Assembly: GCA_029204225.1 (NCBI GenBank)
Contig: CM055100.1
Location: 18,954,244-19,018,243 of the forward strand
DNA length: 64,000 bases
Direction: 5' to 3'
DNA from: Diphasiastrum complanatum
Taxonomy: Eukaryota > Streptophyta > Lycopodiopsida > Lycopodiales > Lycopodiaceae
The translations under genes and the position numbers were made by a program. Shown in pieces: positions 11,087-25,900 of this stretch; position 1 is the first letter of the stretch; every line of letters starts with the position of its first letter. The notes under the pieces are model-generated. The model was not told the origin of the DNA and searched no databases. It saw nothing but the letters and a program-made list of their open reading frames with translations.

Positions 11087-11214
11087 ATATATTATGAGAG
11101 AAATGCTATTTCATATATGTATCTCTCTCAAATGATCTGAAACAGAAAGAATGGCCATGAAGCAAACGGGAATGCTGTGCTGAAGAGAGAGTAGGAGAAT
11201 AAGAGGAGGCAGCC
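11087..11214 (+). promoter_or_regulatory. Probable core promoter and 5' leader of the CFM3-like gene, with a short upstream frame
   Basis: An AT-rich ATATATTATG (11,087-11,096) is a possible TATA element. The leader holds an upstream ATG at 11,151 with a 10-codon frame, MAMKQTGMLC, ending TGA at 11,181-11,183, 31 bp before the main start codon. If transcription starts upstream of 11,151 this short frame could reduce translation of the main product. The TATA call and start site are inference. Confidence 0.35.
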
Positions 11215-12510
11215 ATGGCGATGGCGACTACCTCTTTGCTCGCTCCCATGGCCATCGTCCTAGATCCTCTTCCTCCTCACTCCTCTTCCACAGTAGCTGC
11301 TGGCTCTTTGCTCGCCACTCACAGACTTGCTCCTGCAGGAGCTCTCCTTTTATTTCAATCCTCAAACCCTCTGCCCTTCCGCTGCCTCCACCATCGCCGC
11401 TCTGCCCGCCGTTTGCTCAATTCCTTCCCCTTGCACCACCATCTCGTGCTCTGTTCCATTGTCCATGTCCAAGAGGAGGATTCACAGCACTCACAATCTA
11501 AGCATATTGAGAAAGTAGAAGCTAATCCCTCTTTTACATCAAATAATGATGCTGGAAGATCAAAACGATCAGGGAGTACTGAGAAAGATGGCGAAGCTTC
11601 TCAGAAGAGTTCAATATCCAAGCTACATTCTCCGGATGATGCTCAAGCATTATCGGATTCGAGTTCTAAGCGAGAGTTCCCTTGGGAGTCAGGAAAACCG
11701 TCGGATTTAGGGTTTGATTTGCCGTACTCGTTCAGCCAGGAAAGCGCTGGCAAGGAAATATCGGCGCGGCGTTTTCGTTCATCATCTAAGGAAGAAGAAA
11801 ACCCCGTGGCTGTTAAGAACAGTCATCAGCTCCCCTCTTTCGATGCTAGATCTAGGTTAAAAGCTCCATGGGGTCAGAACGCCTCTCCGGGCTCAGCACA
11901 TAGAGAAGTGCCACGCAAAATTCCCCTAGGAAGTGGTCGTCAATTCATACTAGAAGAATCGAAGGAGCAAGTCGAGTCGGATCGGGAAGATGACAGCTCC
12001 TATGATGAGAAATGGGACAAATCTCCCATGGCTCGCCTTGTGGACAAGCTCCACACAATTGATAGTGACATTGCTAGCACATCTCGCAAGGCAAGTCCCC
12101 GTTCAGCTCTAAAGAATGGGTTTTCTGACAATGCAGGACCTTCCTTATCTTCCAAAGTGAGTATGCTGCATCACCCTTATAACTCATCTTCACGGCTTGA
12201 CAGCGAAGATGTTGCAAAACTAAAATTCCCTTGGGATAAAGAGGAAGAACATGACAAAGATGAAAGCGATGAAATCACAAAGAGAATGAGAGCACCTTAT
12301 CAGGCAGAAATTGTTCTGTCAGATTCTGAATTAAAAAGGCTTCGAAACCTAAGCCTTAGAGCAACATTTAGGCTGAAAATTGGGAAGGAAGGGGTAACAC
12401 ATTCTGTAGTGGAAAGTATTCATCAGCAGTGGCGTCAAGCTGAGATCGTAAGAGTGAAATGCGAGGGGCCGCCTGCGGTTAACATGAAGAAAACTCACGA
12501 AGAACTGGAG
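11215..12510 (+). CDS. CFM3-like gene exon 1
   Basis: It encodes 432 codons: transit peptide, PW-motif region and the first half of CRM domain 1, ending MKKTHEELE before GTGTGC. ATG at 11,215 is chosen because [13 protein letters not shown] begins a typical transit sequence and no earlier in-frame ATG exists without a stop. Phase 0 junction. Confidence 0.93.
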
Positions 12511-15500
12511 GTGTGCCTTTGAATGTAGTGTATTTTACTTTCTTCTTTTACTGCTACATTAGCTTGTTATACATTGACACTGAAATTTAACCTTGTGCAC
12601 ATTTCACAGCAAAGCTTTTAAGTCATGATAAATCTGCAATGCTCATGCTGGTGCATTTCATAATATGCTGCATGAATTTCTGCATTTTTTCTGAACTTGC
12701 AGCAAGAAGTTATGCAATGTGATGATTATTTTGACCTTTCTCTAATGTCTTACACCAGAAGCCTAAAGCGAGTCTTTTATAAATTCCTTGTCCAACACAC
12801 ACATATGATAGAAGTTGCTGTTTACTTATGGGTATGAATGTCTATTACAACGTGTCATATAGTTTGATCAGAAGCTCCTTATGAACCATAGCCGAGGAGA
12901 AGACACCAAGAATGATGAAAGTCATCAATTTTGTGAACAGGTTGAATGCATTGATTCTGCTTCAAGTTCTTCGATAAGTACACTGATATATTTCCCGTTA
13001 CCCCATGGGGGAAATGTTCTAACAATTCATACGATTTACACTTCGCTTCATTCATCCTAGTTGTAGACTTTGTTGAAGAAGAGCAATGTTTCATGGTCTC
13101 ATCCGAATTCTCGGGTCAAATTAGCTGATTGAACCAATTCAAGCGATTCGACTGATTCAAACACATTTGAATTGCCTGGCGCCTGTGCAAATCGTCAAAT
13201 CTGGGTGGGTTTTTTTGTTAGTTTTGCTGTTGGCCTTCTGACATAGCACTAAATAGGTACTGATTTAGTCTAATAAGGCCCTCGGTGCAATTATGGCAGG
13301 CTTCAAGCCTACAACTCGACTAGATTATAGATTCCGAATCACTAGTTAGTAGTAAGTTGTAACTAATTTCTAAATTTTAACATAATATATTGCTAGATTC
13401 TAGTAACTAATAGCTATCAACTACTAAATTCTAACTAGTAACTACTAAAGTTTAACTAGTTTCTACTAAATTTTAACTGGTCTAGTAACTACTAAGTTCA
13501 AACTAGTAACTAGCCACTACATTGAGTCATTGACACTGCCATTAGTGACTCAACTTTCAAGACTTGACATTGGACATTCTGACATTGATAATTTGCGAAA
13601 ATCCATATTCATTTGGAATTCTAAAATTCAGATGCCAATGTCCTTTATCATGCATGACTTACATAAGTTACCCAAGAGAGTTGGGAGTTACACAGGAGGT
13701 GGGAGTCATGCGTAAGAATTAGTGAAGTTGTCCCAGATCTTTGATGCCAAATTCTAGTGACAAATTATACTTTTCTACTCTGATCATTGAAGTGCTGCTT
13801 TTTGTAATAATCATATTATCAAGATTTAAAATGATTATTAAAAGCTCACTCTCCTTTGCAAGACATAAAGGTTAGGATCAGATGAACTCCTTATGAACTT
13901 GCTCTTCAAAAAATATTTATCTATACATGAATACCGTGCTCGAGTTGCTTGCTTAAGGCTATAAAATGCCTTCTTGAGAAGGCAAATGTAGTCTTCATTC
14001 CCTTTGAATATGAATCCTTGTGGCTGCTCCACACATACTTCCTCTTCAAGAATGCCATTAAGATGAAGCTGATGGACATCCATTTGTTCAATGCTCCAAT
14101 TGAAATAAGTGGTAATACCTAAGACATGAGCAAAGGTTTCATCAAATTCTACATCTTCCTTTTGCATGTACTTTTGCATTTATCCACTTCATCATTGGCA
14201 TGTACTTGATTAGGTACACCCACTTGGTGCCAATTGGCTTCTTGATATTCTCCTGTTTATGAGCTCCCAATTGTCATTCTTCAAGATAGAAGAAATTCCT
14301 CAATTGCACCCATCCATTGCTTAGATTGAGATGCTTCAACAAAGAGTTAGCTTCATCATCATCAAAAACTTTAGTCATTAAAGGAAAATTCAAATGGGTT
14401 TGAGGGTTTTTTCTTTCTGTCAATACTCTTTGATTGCTTGCCTTATCATGCTCCAAAATGTGGCCATCTTGATTGGTCTTGACAAACCAGTTTGGAAGTC
14501 TTTTGGCTACCTTTGATGGCAATGCAACGTATGCTTTTCATCTATTTGTTGCTGCCCTCCATGTTCACAATCAATGTTATCATCTTTTAAAGAAGGATCA
14601 TCAATGTTATTAGAAAGATGCATGCCGTCCACTAGATTTTGCAGAAAAGTAGCAAGAACAATAATTACAATCGGTGAGCTTTCTTCTATCAAAATAGCTA
14701 ACAAAAGTACCTATCTTAAGCTTTCTTAAATTTTCAGAGATGTGCATAAGCATCTCAATTAAAGATCCTTAAGTGAGCAACTCTTGGTTTGCTGCCAAAA
14801 AACATCTCGGTTGTTTTGCCCTCCAATGCCTTATGGGTGACTTATTTCAGAGATAGACCGCAGTTTGGATAGCCTCAGTCTAAGAAGAATGAGATAGACC
14901 AGAAACTTTTAATATGGTACGAGTAGATTTGGCAATTGTTCTATCCTTTCTTTTTGATACATCGTTTTTTTGAGGCATGTAGCATGTTGTTACTTGCCTT
15001 TGAATATTGTGCTCTTTGCAAAATCTCTAATTTAACTAAAGATATACCACCACCTCTATTACTTTCAAGGCATTTTATTTTCTTGTCAATTTGGTTCTCA
15101 ATTAAATGTTCATGAATTGCCGATTCATAGGTAAGGAATTGGCGATTCAAATCCTAATTGGAGTCAGCCTGCTGCTGAAATTGGCCTGAACGGTCGATTC
15201 TGAGTCATTGGCAGAAGGATAGTGTGAGGAGAAGAGGAGAAGAGCAAGGGACAGTGAGGGAGAAGGAGAAGATAAGGGAAGGAGTGTGTGACAAGGGTAG
15301 ACAGGGGTGAGGATAGGAGAGGACATGTGAACTAGAAGGGAAGGTCTCCTAAAATTCTAAAGTTCCAATTAAGAATTGGTCTTTAAAAACAAGTCAACAA
15401 AATATTCATAACATATCAAAAGGAAATACAAAGCTTATCAAAGAAATAACTTCATTCACCCATAAAGCATTCAATCATAAGACATGATGAGGTGTCAAGA

Positions 15501-16698
15501 TGGGGGCCACTTTCAAGTTGTATTTTCTTGGTTACAACATTGGGATTTCACCCAAGTGCACTTATTCTATGGAGGAGGGTTAGTATACGTCCATCTTATC
15601 TTGCATAATATCCATCAATTGCCCTTTTTTTTAAGGGGTTGCCCATCCCCAATCATAGTGGAGAGAGTCAGAAATGGTGATTAGTCCTTTGGTTTCTTCT
15701 TCAAATCTTTATAGACTCGATTGAGCCTTCTTTATAGACTTTGGAAAAAGCCTTCTTCAGGTACCATCTTTAGCTTTAAGAAGCTTTTCAATTCAGTTTT
15801 CAGGAACTCCTTTAAGTGCCTGCACATACCCTTAAAGAAAAGGTTAGGTGTCATAACATACCATTTAAAATAAATGGCTCATCATTAGATTCTACTTGTA
15901 GAACTTGCACATCAAACTGTTAGCATTTATCTGCAGTTTTCATCTCTTGCTTTAGGTATTGATACCTGCACAAGCATTTCATTGGTTAGAGTAACAAGCT
16001 CTAAGATTCAAAATATGTTTCATACAAAAAGAATGAAAGATAGGATAGCCTTTATTCATTGGGCATTTTGTCTATACAAGTTACAGAACATGACAAGGGT
16101 AGACAGGTGTGTGACAAGGGTAGACGGGTGGATAGGAGAGAACATGAAAATTTGATACTGGATGATAGATTGATCTATATTTATTATTGCATGATTTCAA
16201 AATTTAGACTCTTAATTTCATGTCTAAAGTTCTCAATTATTTCTTTATTTTTAATATTTATGCTCTCGATGTTGGCATTGGGCAAGTTGCAACTTGGGGT
16301 CAAATTTCATTTCATTTCAATTTTGTGTGGACTTTGGGCTTTGGGCTTTGGAGTCACTATATTATATTGTATCTTGCAAGTTATAAGTGAGATGTACGTA
16401 GTAGTATGAGTCTATCAATTATCTAAACAGACCACATTACTTTGTACCATAGATGCACTACGATTCTGAATTGCGATTCGGAAAAAAACCAAAATCGTTA
16501 AGAATCGGTTTTTTTAATTTTTTTTTTTTGGGCAATATGGGTATCAGATGAAAGCTATGATTAAAAGCATTATTACTGTGTAGTTTGCCAACTGTTTCGG
16601 GTGCAAGATGGTCCAGTTTAGGTGCAATAACTCCCAGGTTTATGCTGTTGCTCCTTTTAATATAAAAATTAACAAAAAAAAGAGAATGCAGGAATAGG

Positions 16699-16736
<38 letters not shown>

Positions 16737-16868
16737 ATCACAGCAAACTGAACAAAAACCATGCTGAATCATGCAGAACAAAAACCCTTCTGAATCATTC
16801 TGAACCATACTGAACCTTAAATGAAATATTTTTCAACCGTATAGAATCGTTTTTCAACCATACTCTCT

Positions 16869-16934
<66 letters not shown>

Positions 16935-19900
16935 AACCATAAACCATAAACCATAAACCATAAAACCGAAGTTACCGAACTAAAACCACAAAGAACAATA
17001 TTGAATCATGACACTGTTGTGAATAGATGATCCATAATATATAATATCGGGCCACATGGCACCAAAATGGGGTACAATGATGTTCCATGAACGTAATGAA
17101 ACCTATACAACTAAGACTCGTCAGAGTCATGGTAGGAAAAATCATCCGAATCTGTGCCTGACTGCAATTCCCAAGGGTTTGCAGATGAATCGGAACCGGA
17201 GGGAACCATACGCTGTGGTGTGGCCCTGGCTTTGCTGCGTGCTCTGGCTCTCTGCTGCATGCTCTGGCTCTGGATCCTCCCCCTCCCCTTGCCTCTACCT
17301 CTACCTCTACCTCTGCCTCTCTCCCCACCTCTGGTCCCCATCTGGCTGCCCCCACCCCTGTGTCTACTCCGTCGTGCCTCTGTGTCAGGTGGTTGTGATC
17401 CTACGCCCTGGGATGGCCCTACCCACTGTGATGATGCCTGGCCGACGGCTGCCTGTGATGCTCCACTATGGATCTCATCATCCATCTCCTCCTGCGTGGG
17501 TGGTGCCCGAGGAGCAGCAACTGTCGAATCCACCAAGCAAGTGTCAGGGTTGACCTGCAACCAAAAACAATACATTGTTGTCAGGCAGGTGTTTTGCAAT
17601 TCACTGCATATTTCGAAATTAATTCAATTCGTCAAAGCATAGCAAGAAACAAGGGGTAATGATGTGACTCACCTCGAGCACCTAACCCTCTCCTCGCGTG
17701 TGCTTTAGCATATGGCCGTTGGTGTTCACAAACACCAACCACCTACACTGCTCGATGGATAACCTGTTCCTCTTCTGCATGTGATACAAGGCCCAGGTGC
17801 TCCAATTCCGCTCACAAGCGGATGTTGAACAGTCTTGTGCAAGGACTCTCTCGGCCAATCGTCGCAGGTCACCTGTGCTGCGCCCGTGGATGCACCACCA
17901 TGTAACGGGCCTCAGCTGATCCTCCCTCCGCCGACTCTGCTCTCCATCGAAAGGAAACTGGAAGCGCTCAAATGTGAGCAGCTGGCAGGCAATGTTGGCC
18001 AGAATCAGACCTGTTGGTAGAAGAAAAAACATGGCACGTGTAAGTCACCTCGAATTCACACACTAGCAATGAGTACACTACTGCAGTAACATTGCTACCA
18101 AGCGATTTCTCATACGTACCTGGTCCGGGGCATACGCGCTCCGTGTACTCCACCCATCCCCGTTGCAGCTCCGGATTGTCCCTCTCCCGGGTAGAGTGCC
18201 ACAAGGGGTGCAACATGTGGGCTATTGTGTGGATGGGTCGGTGAAAGAAGTTCCATTTGGCCTCCCATATATGCGAGATCTCGTCCCTTTTGTAGTAGAC
18301 AAATTACAATAATCAGTGCACCGTAGCATAAAAGAAACGCATCAAACTTGAGTGAGAAACAACAAACTAGACACTGAAGAGTCATACCTATGCTCGTCCA
18401 AGGCTGACGAATGAATCGCCTGCCGATGCAGTCCATGAACTCGTAAATGAGACTGAGAGTGCACCCCTCACGGTCTACCAGGCGCAACACTCTGAAAATG
18501 GGTAGAAGGACCCCAACAATCTCCTCAGCACCTGTCCAGAACTTATCACCAAACACAGTGAACCGAAAAAATGCCGCATGTGCGACGTCTCTAAAGTCCC
18601 GGAAGGCCTTGCTGGAAACCATCCCGCCGCAATGCGCAATGCGTCCTTCACTACTATCAATCGCTCTAGCACCAAGAAGTAGAACGCAAAGCGTGTGGGT
18701 GCTGGCTTCTTCAGGTTTAGGGTCGAGAGGTGCGGAATAGGCCAGCACACGCCTCTTCCTGGTGACAAAAGTGACCAGGCGCATGGCCGTCGAAGTGATC
18801 TGCAACACAGACAAAGTTTAGACAATAGTTGAGATCTGTTTAGCAGCATGGAGCAAGCGTCAAGGAAGAAAGCATAGCAAATGGAAAAACTTTACCTCTC
18901 TGATCCATGGAAGTGCACACAGGTCATGGATGAGCAAGTCTATGCAATCTGCAGCACAGGGTGTCCACATAATGCTGAGGTGCTCCCTCATCATAATGTC
19001 GCCCATCTACTTGCAGTTCGAATAACATCTCTAACATGCTCCCATAGCTGTGATGGCTCCACCACCTCGAGTGGCATCCACGCCACGTAGGAATACTATG
19101 CCAAGCGGGCAAGAAACGAAGATATTGATGACGGATCGCCGACGAATGTCGGGTCCATCCATCACTCAATATCGTGCATCCATAACTGCCACAAAACACC
19201 CATTAGCCACATGCAAAAATTACGCCACTAGTAAACCCTAAACACATGCAAAGAATTTATAAAGACCAAGTACCTATGTCTGCCAAGCTGAGCGAATGGA
19301 ACTCAGCTCCCGTGTGATGGTCTCCTCCTCCTAACGAAGCTTCCTGCTTCGCATTGCCTCTCGCTTGGGAGGTGTCCATGTAGCATCCACGGCCGCCATC
19401 TGTGCGCAAAACTCCCTGAACACCCAAGTGTCAGCAACAGCAAAAGGAATGCCGCACTCGTAAAAGAATTGGCCAGCAAGTTGAGTGCACCAGGCATGCT
19501 GCTCTCTCTGCCACCCGCATCGATCAAGGGTCTGCTGTCTGGGCCTAACCCCTCTCTGCTGTATATATGGCGCTCGTGGTCTAGCATGCCTAATGGATGG
19601 CTAATCTGTGGGTGTGTCACTCTCTCTGGCAGGACTTGTCGAAGCATGTGGTGCATCTGCTACCGAAGAGGAGGGACGAGAAGGACCCGCTGCCGTTGAA
19701 GTTTGAACCAACATGCTCATCTGATGCTCGTGCCTCTGAACCAGGCCCTGCTGCTTCGGATGGAACTGAAGGTGTTGTACTAGACCTACCATGCCTTGCC
19801 CGTGATGTACTAGGCCCTGCACCTGCACCATGCCTTGCCCGTGACGTACTAGGCCTTGTACCCGTGGTAGGCCCTGCCTGCCTGCCTGTGAGCCTATAGC

Positions 19901-22900
19901 TGCTCCTGCTACCTGTCCCTGTGTAGAACCCTGTGATGCAGCATCGATCCCGTACATACTAGACAACCTCTGCATCTCCTCATCAGAAATCCTGGGGCGT
20001 GTGAGATATGCCCAATGCCCGCCCATCTGGCCCTCTGACCTGCAGTAAGTGAGCCCTAACCCTGGTGAGTGATCCTGGGAAGTGACCACCTCAATGCAAG
20101 CATCTCCATCTGCGGGTCCCTGAGCCATGGTGTGTAGCCACATCCCCATCGGTAAGCTCAACCTCGGCCCAAAGGCCTCGGCCCTGCACTGACATCGTAT
20201 CAACATGAGATCAAACCTGCAAACAAAAATAAGCAAGCAAACGTTCAGTAGAAAAAAATACATTGCATTGAACAACATTACCGTGCTCAAATAGAGCTCA
20301 AAATATCAGAGCATACATGACAATGATTCCAATTCACACATCATAGCAAGTGCCAAAAAACACTTGGGATTAGGGCGTGTGTAATAGATCCTAACACCAC
20401 AGTAGGGCAAACACTAACTGATCCACCCAACCTTGCCTACTCCCTAATATAGAGTAAGCCCCTCCTAGCCCAATGTGAGGACTGGTAGCATGCAACTGCC
20501 AAGTGTCGGCCACGTGGCACTGACGTGGCCGACTGCACGTCGGGACCCAACTGGGGGCCCTATCCTGCTGACAGGGTCCCTAGGCTGTGTTAGGCCCGCC
20601 ATGGCTATGGACCGTGCTGGGCACACTACTCACACTCTCTTGCCCTGTTGGTCATGTACGCTGGACACGACCATGACTGTGGTATCAGACCTATCTGTGT
20701 TCCCTAGGGTTCGGCACTGGTTACGAGCTCGTAACACTCCCTCCCCCTTAAGAACCGTCTTGGTCCTCTAAGACAAAGTCTGGAAAAATCTTGCGAAGGA
20801 CGCTGCCTCTTTCCCAAGTGGCATTCTCAACAGGCTTATCATTCCACTTAACCAGATATTCTCGATATAGAGTATGACGAGTCTGCGTCTCTCTACTATC
20901 AAGAATCTCCTCTGGTTCATGTGGAGGTTGCTGAGGATCCAATGGGAGAACTAGAACACTGTCCCCTACCAGATTGTCTGATCTGGTTAAGGCTTTTCGT
21001 ATCTGACTTACATGAAAGACTGGAAAAACCTTACTGCTGTGTGGGAGTTCTAGTTCATAGGTGACCTAGCCTAGTCTCCTACTAATGGTAAAGGGACCAC
21101 AATACCTTGGAGACAACTTAGCACACACTCCTGATTTGAGGGTTTGAGAGTCGACTGGGACTCTCAAGTAGACTTTCTCACCAGTGGAGAACTGCACATC
21201 CCGTCTGTGTGGATCTGCATAATGCCTGGCTCGATCCTGGGACTGCCTAATGCTACGCTTAGCATGTTCTATCATCTGGTTTAGGTCTTCTAAAAAGTTT
21301 CTGGCTGCTTCAACTTTTTCTTGTTTAAACCCTACAGCTGTGGGTGAGCGTGGCTGAAAATCGTACATCAGCATAAATGGGCTATATCCCGTAGCTGAAT
21401 GTTTGGTACTGTTATAAGCAAACTCTAATATCGAGAGATACTCCTCCCAATTAGTTTGCTTCTTGCTGACGTATGCACGAAGCATATCCTCCAGCACTTG
21501 ATTTACCCTCTCTGTTTGACCGTCCGTCTGTGGATGGTCTGAGGTACTCATATTAAGTTTAGTATGGAGATGATGGAATACTGCCCTCCAAAAATTTCCA
21601 GTAAACTTACTGTCCCGGTCGCTGACTATGCCGGAAGGTAGACCGTATAATTTAAATAGCCCGTCTACAAACAACCTCGCTAACTCTGGAGCTCTAACGG
21701 TTGTTTTGGTCGGAATGAAATGAGCCATTTTGGTCAGACGCTCAACTGTGACCCATATAGCGTCATTACCCTTTTGGGTTTTAGGCAGGCCTACTATAAA
21801 ATCCATGGAGATACTCTCCCATTTACCAGCTGGTATTTCTAAGGGATGCAACAACCCTCCTGCCTTTAAACGCTCTGCTTTGTTTACTTGACATTTTTGG
21901 CAACTGGTTACATACTGATGGACGTCCTTTTTCATACTGGGCCATAAAAAATTCCTACGAAGAAGCTCATAGGTCTTTTGTATGCCTGGGTGTCCCGCAC
22001 TAGGATTGTCATGACATTCATATAGGACCTGCTGCCAATAATCCTCTGAATTGGGGACACATACTCTATCTCCATAGAGCAAGTACTCATCCTGAATGGA
22101 ATACTGTTTCCATTTGAATCCTTGAGTCAACTGACCCTCAACCACTTGGGTTTGCTTGGGTAATACAGGCTCAGAATCCTCAACGTCATCTGACGACGTA
22201 TACTCGGACTCATCATCATCCTCAACGGAAGCTGCCGTATTCTTGGATGAACTGGCACCAGCCCCGGGAATTGGTTCTGGAGTCTGTAACTGTCTGCTCT
22301 GGACTGAGTTCCAGATAGTAGAGAAGAATGCATTATGCTGGTATTTCCCTCTCAAGGACTCGAGTAACTCATTACGAATATGAGTAAAACTCAGCTCGTT
22401 TATCATAGGCATTCTGCTAAGGGCATCTGCTACTGTATTGAATTTTCCATGTCTATATCTGATAGACATGTCAAACTCTTGCATCAACTCTGCCCAACGA
22501 GCTTTCCGACCTCTAAGCTCAGGTTGATTGCAAAGGTATCTGAGACTCTCATGGTCTGTCAGGACCTCAAAGTTGGCACCATACAAATAATGCCTCCAAG
22601 TCTTAAGGGCATGGACTATAGAAAAGAGTTCCTTTTCATAGGCACTGTACCTAGTCTGAGCTGGCTCGAGTTTTTTACTCTCGAACGCAACTGGTCGTCC
22701 ACCCTGAGTTAGCACAGCACCTACTGCAAAGTCGCTAGCATGTGTTTCGACCACAAACGGCTGATTGGGATCGACGACTTTTAAAACTGGTGCTGTAGCT
22801 AAGGCTGTTTTGAGAGCATCAAAGCTCTCCTGTTGTGCGGACTCATGAACTCCTTTCCCTTCCCCTTAAGAAGATTTGTCATGGGAACTGCTATCTGAGC

Positions 22901-25900
22901 ATATTCCTTGACAAATCGTCTGTAATATCCCGCCAAACCAAGAAAGATCTGAAGTTCCAAAATATTCTGAGGTCTCAGCCAACTGAGTATGGCTTTAACC
23001 TTATTTGGGTCCATCTTAATCCCATCTGAAGATAATGTGACCCAAATATGCTACTTCTTCAACGAAGAATTCACACTTGGATTGTTTAGCATAGAGCTTA
23101 TGCTTCCTGAGCAGTCGAAACACCTTTCTAAGGTGTTTTAGATGCTCCTTCCTCGTTTTGCTGTAAACGAGGATGTCATCTAAAAATACGACTACAAACT
23201 TACCCAAGTATGGTCTGAGGACACTGTTCATCAAGGTCATAAAGGTAGCTGGAGCATGTGTGAGCCCAAATGGCATCACCTTAAACTCATAATGACCGTG
23301 ACGAGTCCTAAAAGCTGTTTTCGAGACATCTTCCGATTTTATACAGACTTGATGATATCCTGATCTGAGGTCTATTTTGCTAAAAAACTTAGCCCCGTCG
23401 AGTTGGTCAAACAACTCCTCTGCCCGAGGCATAGGGTATTTATTCTTGATTGTGACTTTATTGAGGGCTCTGTAATCTACGCAAAGACGCATAGTCCCCT
23501 CTTTCTTTTACACCAATAGGACTGGTGAGGCCCATGGTGAACTACTGGTCTGAATTTGGCCTTTCCCAAGATAATTTGTTAACTGCCTAGTTATTTCTTC
23601 ATCCTCTGTTCCGCTGACTCGATACGGAGGTTCAGAAACAGGTGCTGTACCTGGTACTAGGTTTATTACATGATCTACCTCTCTGCTAGGTGGTAAACCA
23701 TGTGGCAAATCTTCAGGAAAAACATTTTTAAATTTAGACAATAAAGTTTCTAATTTACTGATTTTCTGCTAAATAGAACTGGAAATAGAAACTTCAGGAA
23801 TAAATTGAAAGTCACATAAGAATACCTGATGAACTTCGTCTCCGATTAGCTGACAGAGCTATGAACTGCAGACCATAGGACTGTTGGGAACATCATGCTC
23901 CCCATGCAACTGGATCTCTCGGCCTTTATGCTGAAAGCTGAGGGTGTTCTCCTGATAGTTTCTGTGGAGGGAAGGTCCTAAACTGTAGAGCCAATCTCTC
24001 CCGAGAACAATGTTTGTACGATCCAGGTGCATTATCTGAAAGTTTATTTCATCTTGGTACCCCTGAATACCAAGATTCAACTTACTTACCATAGTTTCCC
24101 ATATCTTTTTATCTTCACCCTTAGCTAATGAAACTATGTACCTATGCTGACTAGGTACTTCTGGTAATTTAAGCTTTTTAACCAGGGTGTAGTTGATGAA
24201 ATTATGGGTTGCCCCATCATCAACCATAACTCTTACTGACTGGTTACCAACTTTCCCATGCATACGTACTAGGTCATGCGGCTGAAGGCTAGCATTGCAG
24301 AGGTCAGCTGACAACAATGTTCATGATCTTCATGATACACTTTGATCTCGGAAGCTGCCGAGTCACTGTGGAAACATACAGTCTGAACAAGATGAACTTG
24401 TTTTTAATCTTTCTTATCTTTTTTAGTGAAAGGCCCCTTGGGACACTGTCTGACTGTGTGTCCCTTGCCCATACACACAAAGCACAAACGTTCTTGTTTG
24501 GCTTTCTCAAAATCATCTGGTTTTAAGGGCTGTATGAGTGAAGGGCGTTTCTGAGGAGCTTCACCTTTAAACTTATCTTGGTTCTTTCTTTTTAAAAATT
24601 TCTTTTTAAAAATTTCTTTTTAATTGAAAGTCTTTCTGAGGAGGCTGCTCAGAAAGTGGCTGCTGTCTCGCCTTCTTCCTACCCACTGAATCATCATAGA
24701 TTTGAGCATATCTGAGAGCTTGCTCAAGGGTAGTAGGCGAGTTTCTCTGGACCTCTACTTTATATTCATCTTTGAGGCCACGGACAAATCCCCTGATTTT
24801 CTGATAATCATCCATATTTTTAATCTTTAAAATTGCTTCTCGATACTGCGAGATATATTGGATGAGGGACTTGTCCATTACTGTTCTTTCCCAGGCTTCC
24901 CAGGCTCTATCAAGTTCATTTTCTGGTAGAAATTCTCTTAGGAAAGCTTCTTCAAAAGCTTTCCATGACCGGGGAGTCTGCCCAGTCTCCTGGAGATTTA
25001 ACCACCACTTATAGGCCATAGGCCCTAAGGAAAGACTGGCCTCAATAGCTTGCAAATGGTCAGGGGTCTGTTTAAGAGCATTTGCTGAGGAAGGTTTGTA
25101 GAATGTCTGCATTTCTATCCTTCTCTTCCCCATTAAAAGTAGGAGGCTTTAAATCTTTAAAAACACTGGGGTGAGACCGTAAAGTCTCACCCAAAACTGA
25201 TGGAAGTGGAGAAGGGGATAACCGAGAAATGGAGGGAAGGCTTCCCTTCGCGAAACTCAAAATCAAGCTTTTGAGTTCAGCGAACGAGTCGTCCACACTG
25301 GACTTGAAATTGGCTAATGCCAACTTCAGTTCATCCACTTCTGTTACCAACTGGAGAAACTGCTCCTGGGTAACCAGTTCGTCGAGTTCTTCGGTGAACT
25401 GTTCCTGTTCTTCCAATTCCATTGGTTCCTTCCCTTTACTGTAAGCCAAGGCTTCTGTTTCAAGTTCGTCCAAGCCTCTCTCCGGGGGTTGATCAGGTCC
25501 CTGAGGAGTGGTCATCTTCGGAACTGAAAGAGAGCTACCTTAACTTCTGAAGGAAAAAAAAGTCTAAAAGACTAATTTACAACTGTACAAGGGAAAGGAA
25601 AGATGACTTAGCTGTTTCTGAGGACTGTACTTCCAAAGAAAAAGTGAAGAGGAACCCTCTCAGCTCTTTTACCCAAGATTTCAGATCTGCTGTCTCGGAA
25701 AATCCCAGTTTGAAGCTTCAAACGGTGCTAAATTTCCCGGTGCTTGAGTTAAGTAGTTGACTGATCTGATTTCAGATGTGGGGCTCCAACAAACTGAGTA
25801 AAAAACCGGAAGTATGCTAGAAAAAATCCGGAATTCTTGAAGTCCCTGCCCTCGCTGTCTGGACAACAACCTGTCTGGCCCAATTTGTTCAATTTACAAC

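Noticed and set aside
16937-16964. Four CCATAAA heptamers resembling plant telomere repeats
   Set aside because: The telomere unit is CCCTAAA; all four copies here carry the same A change and lie inside the hAT element, so this is a local simple repeat rather than an interstitial telomere.
17154-17642. Plus-strand frame rich in Leu-Pro repeats and overlapping frames
   Set aside because: It is the antisense shadow of the Arg/Gly-rich tail of the hAT transposase.
22156-22712. Plus-strand frames opposite the Gypsy RNase H/integrase
   Set aside because: Shadows of the conserved minus-strand coding sequence.
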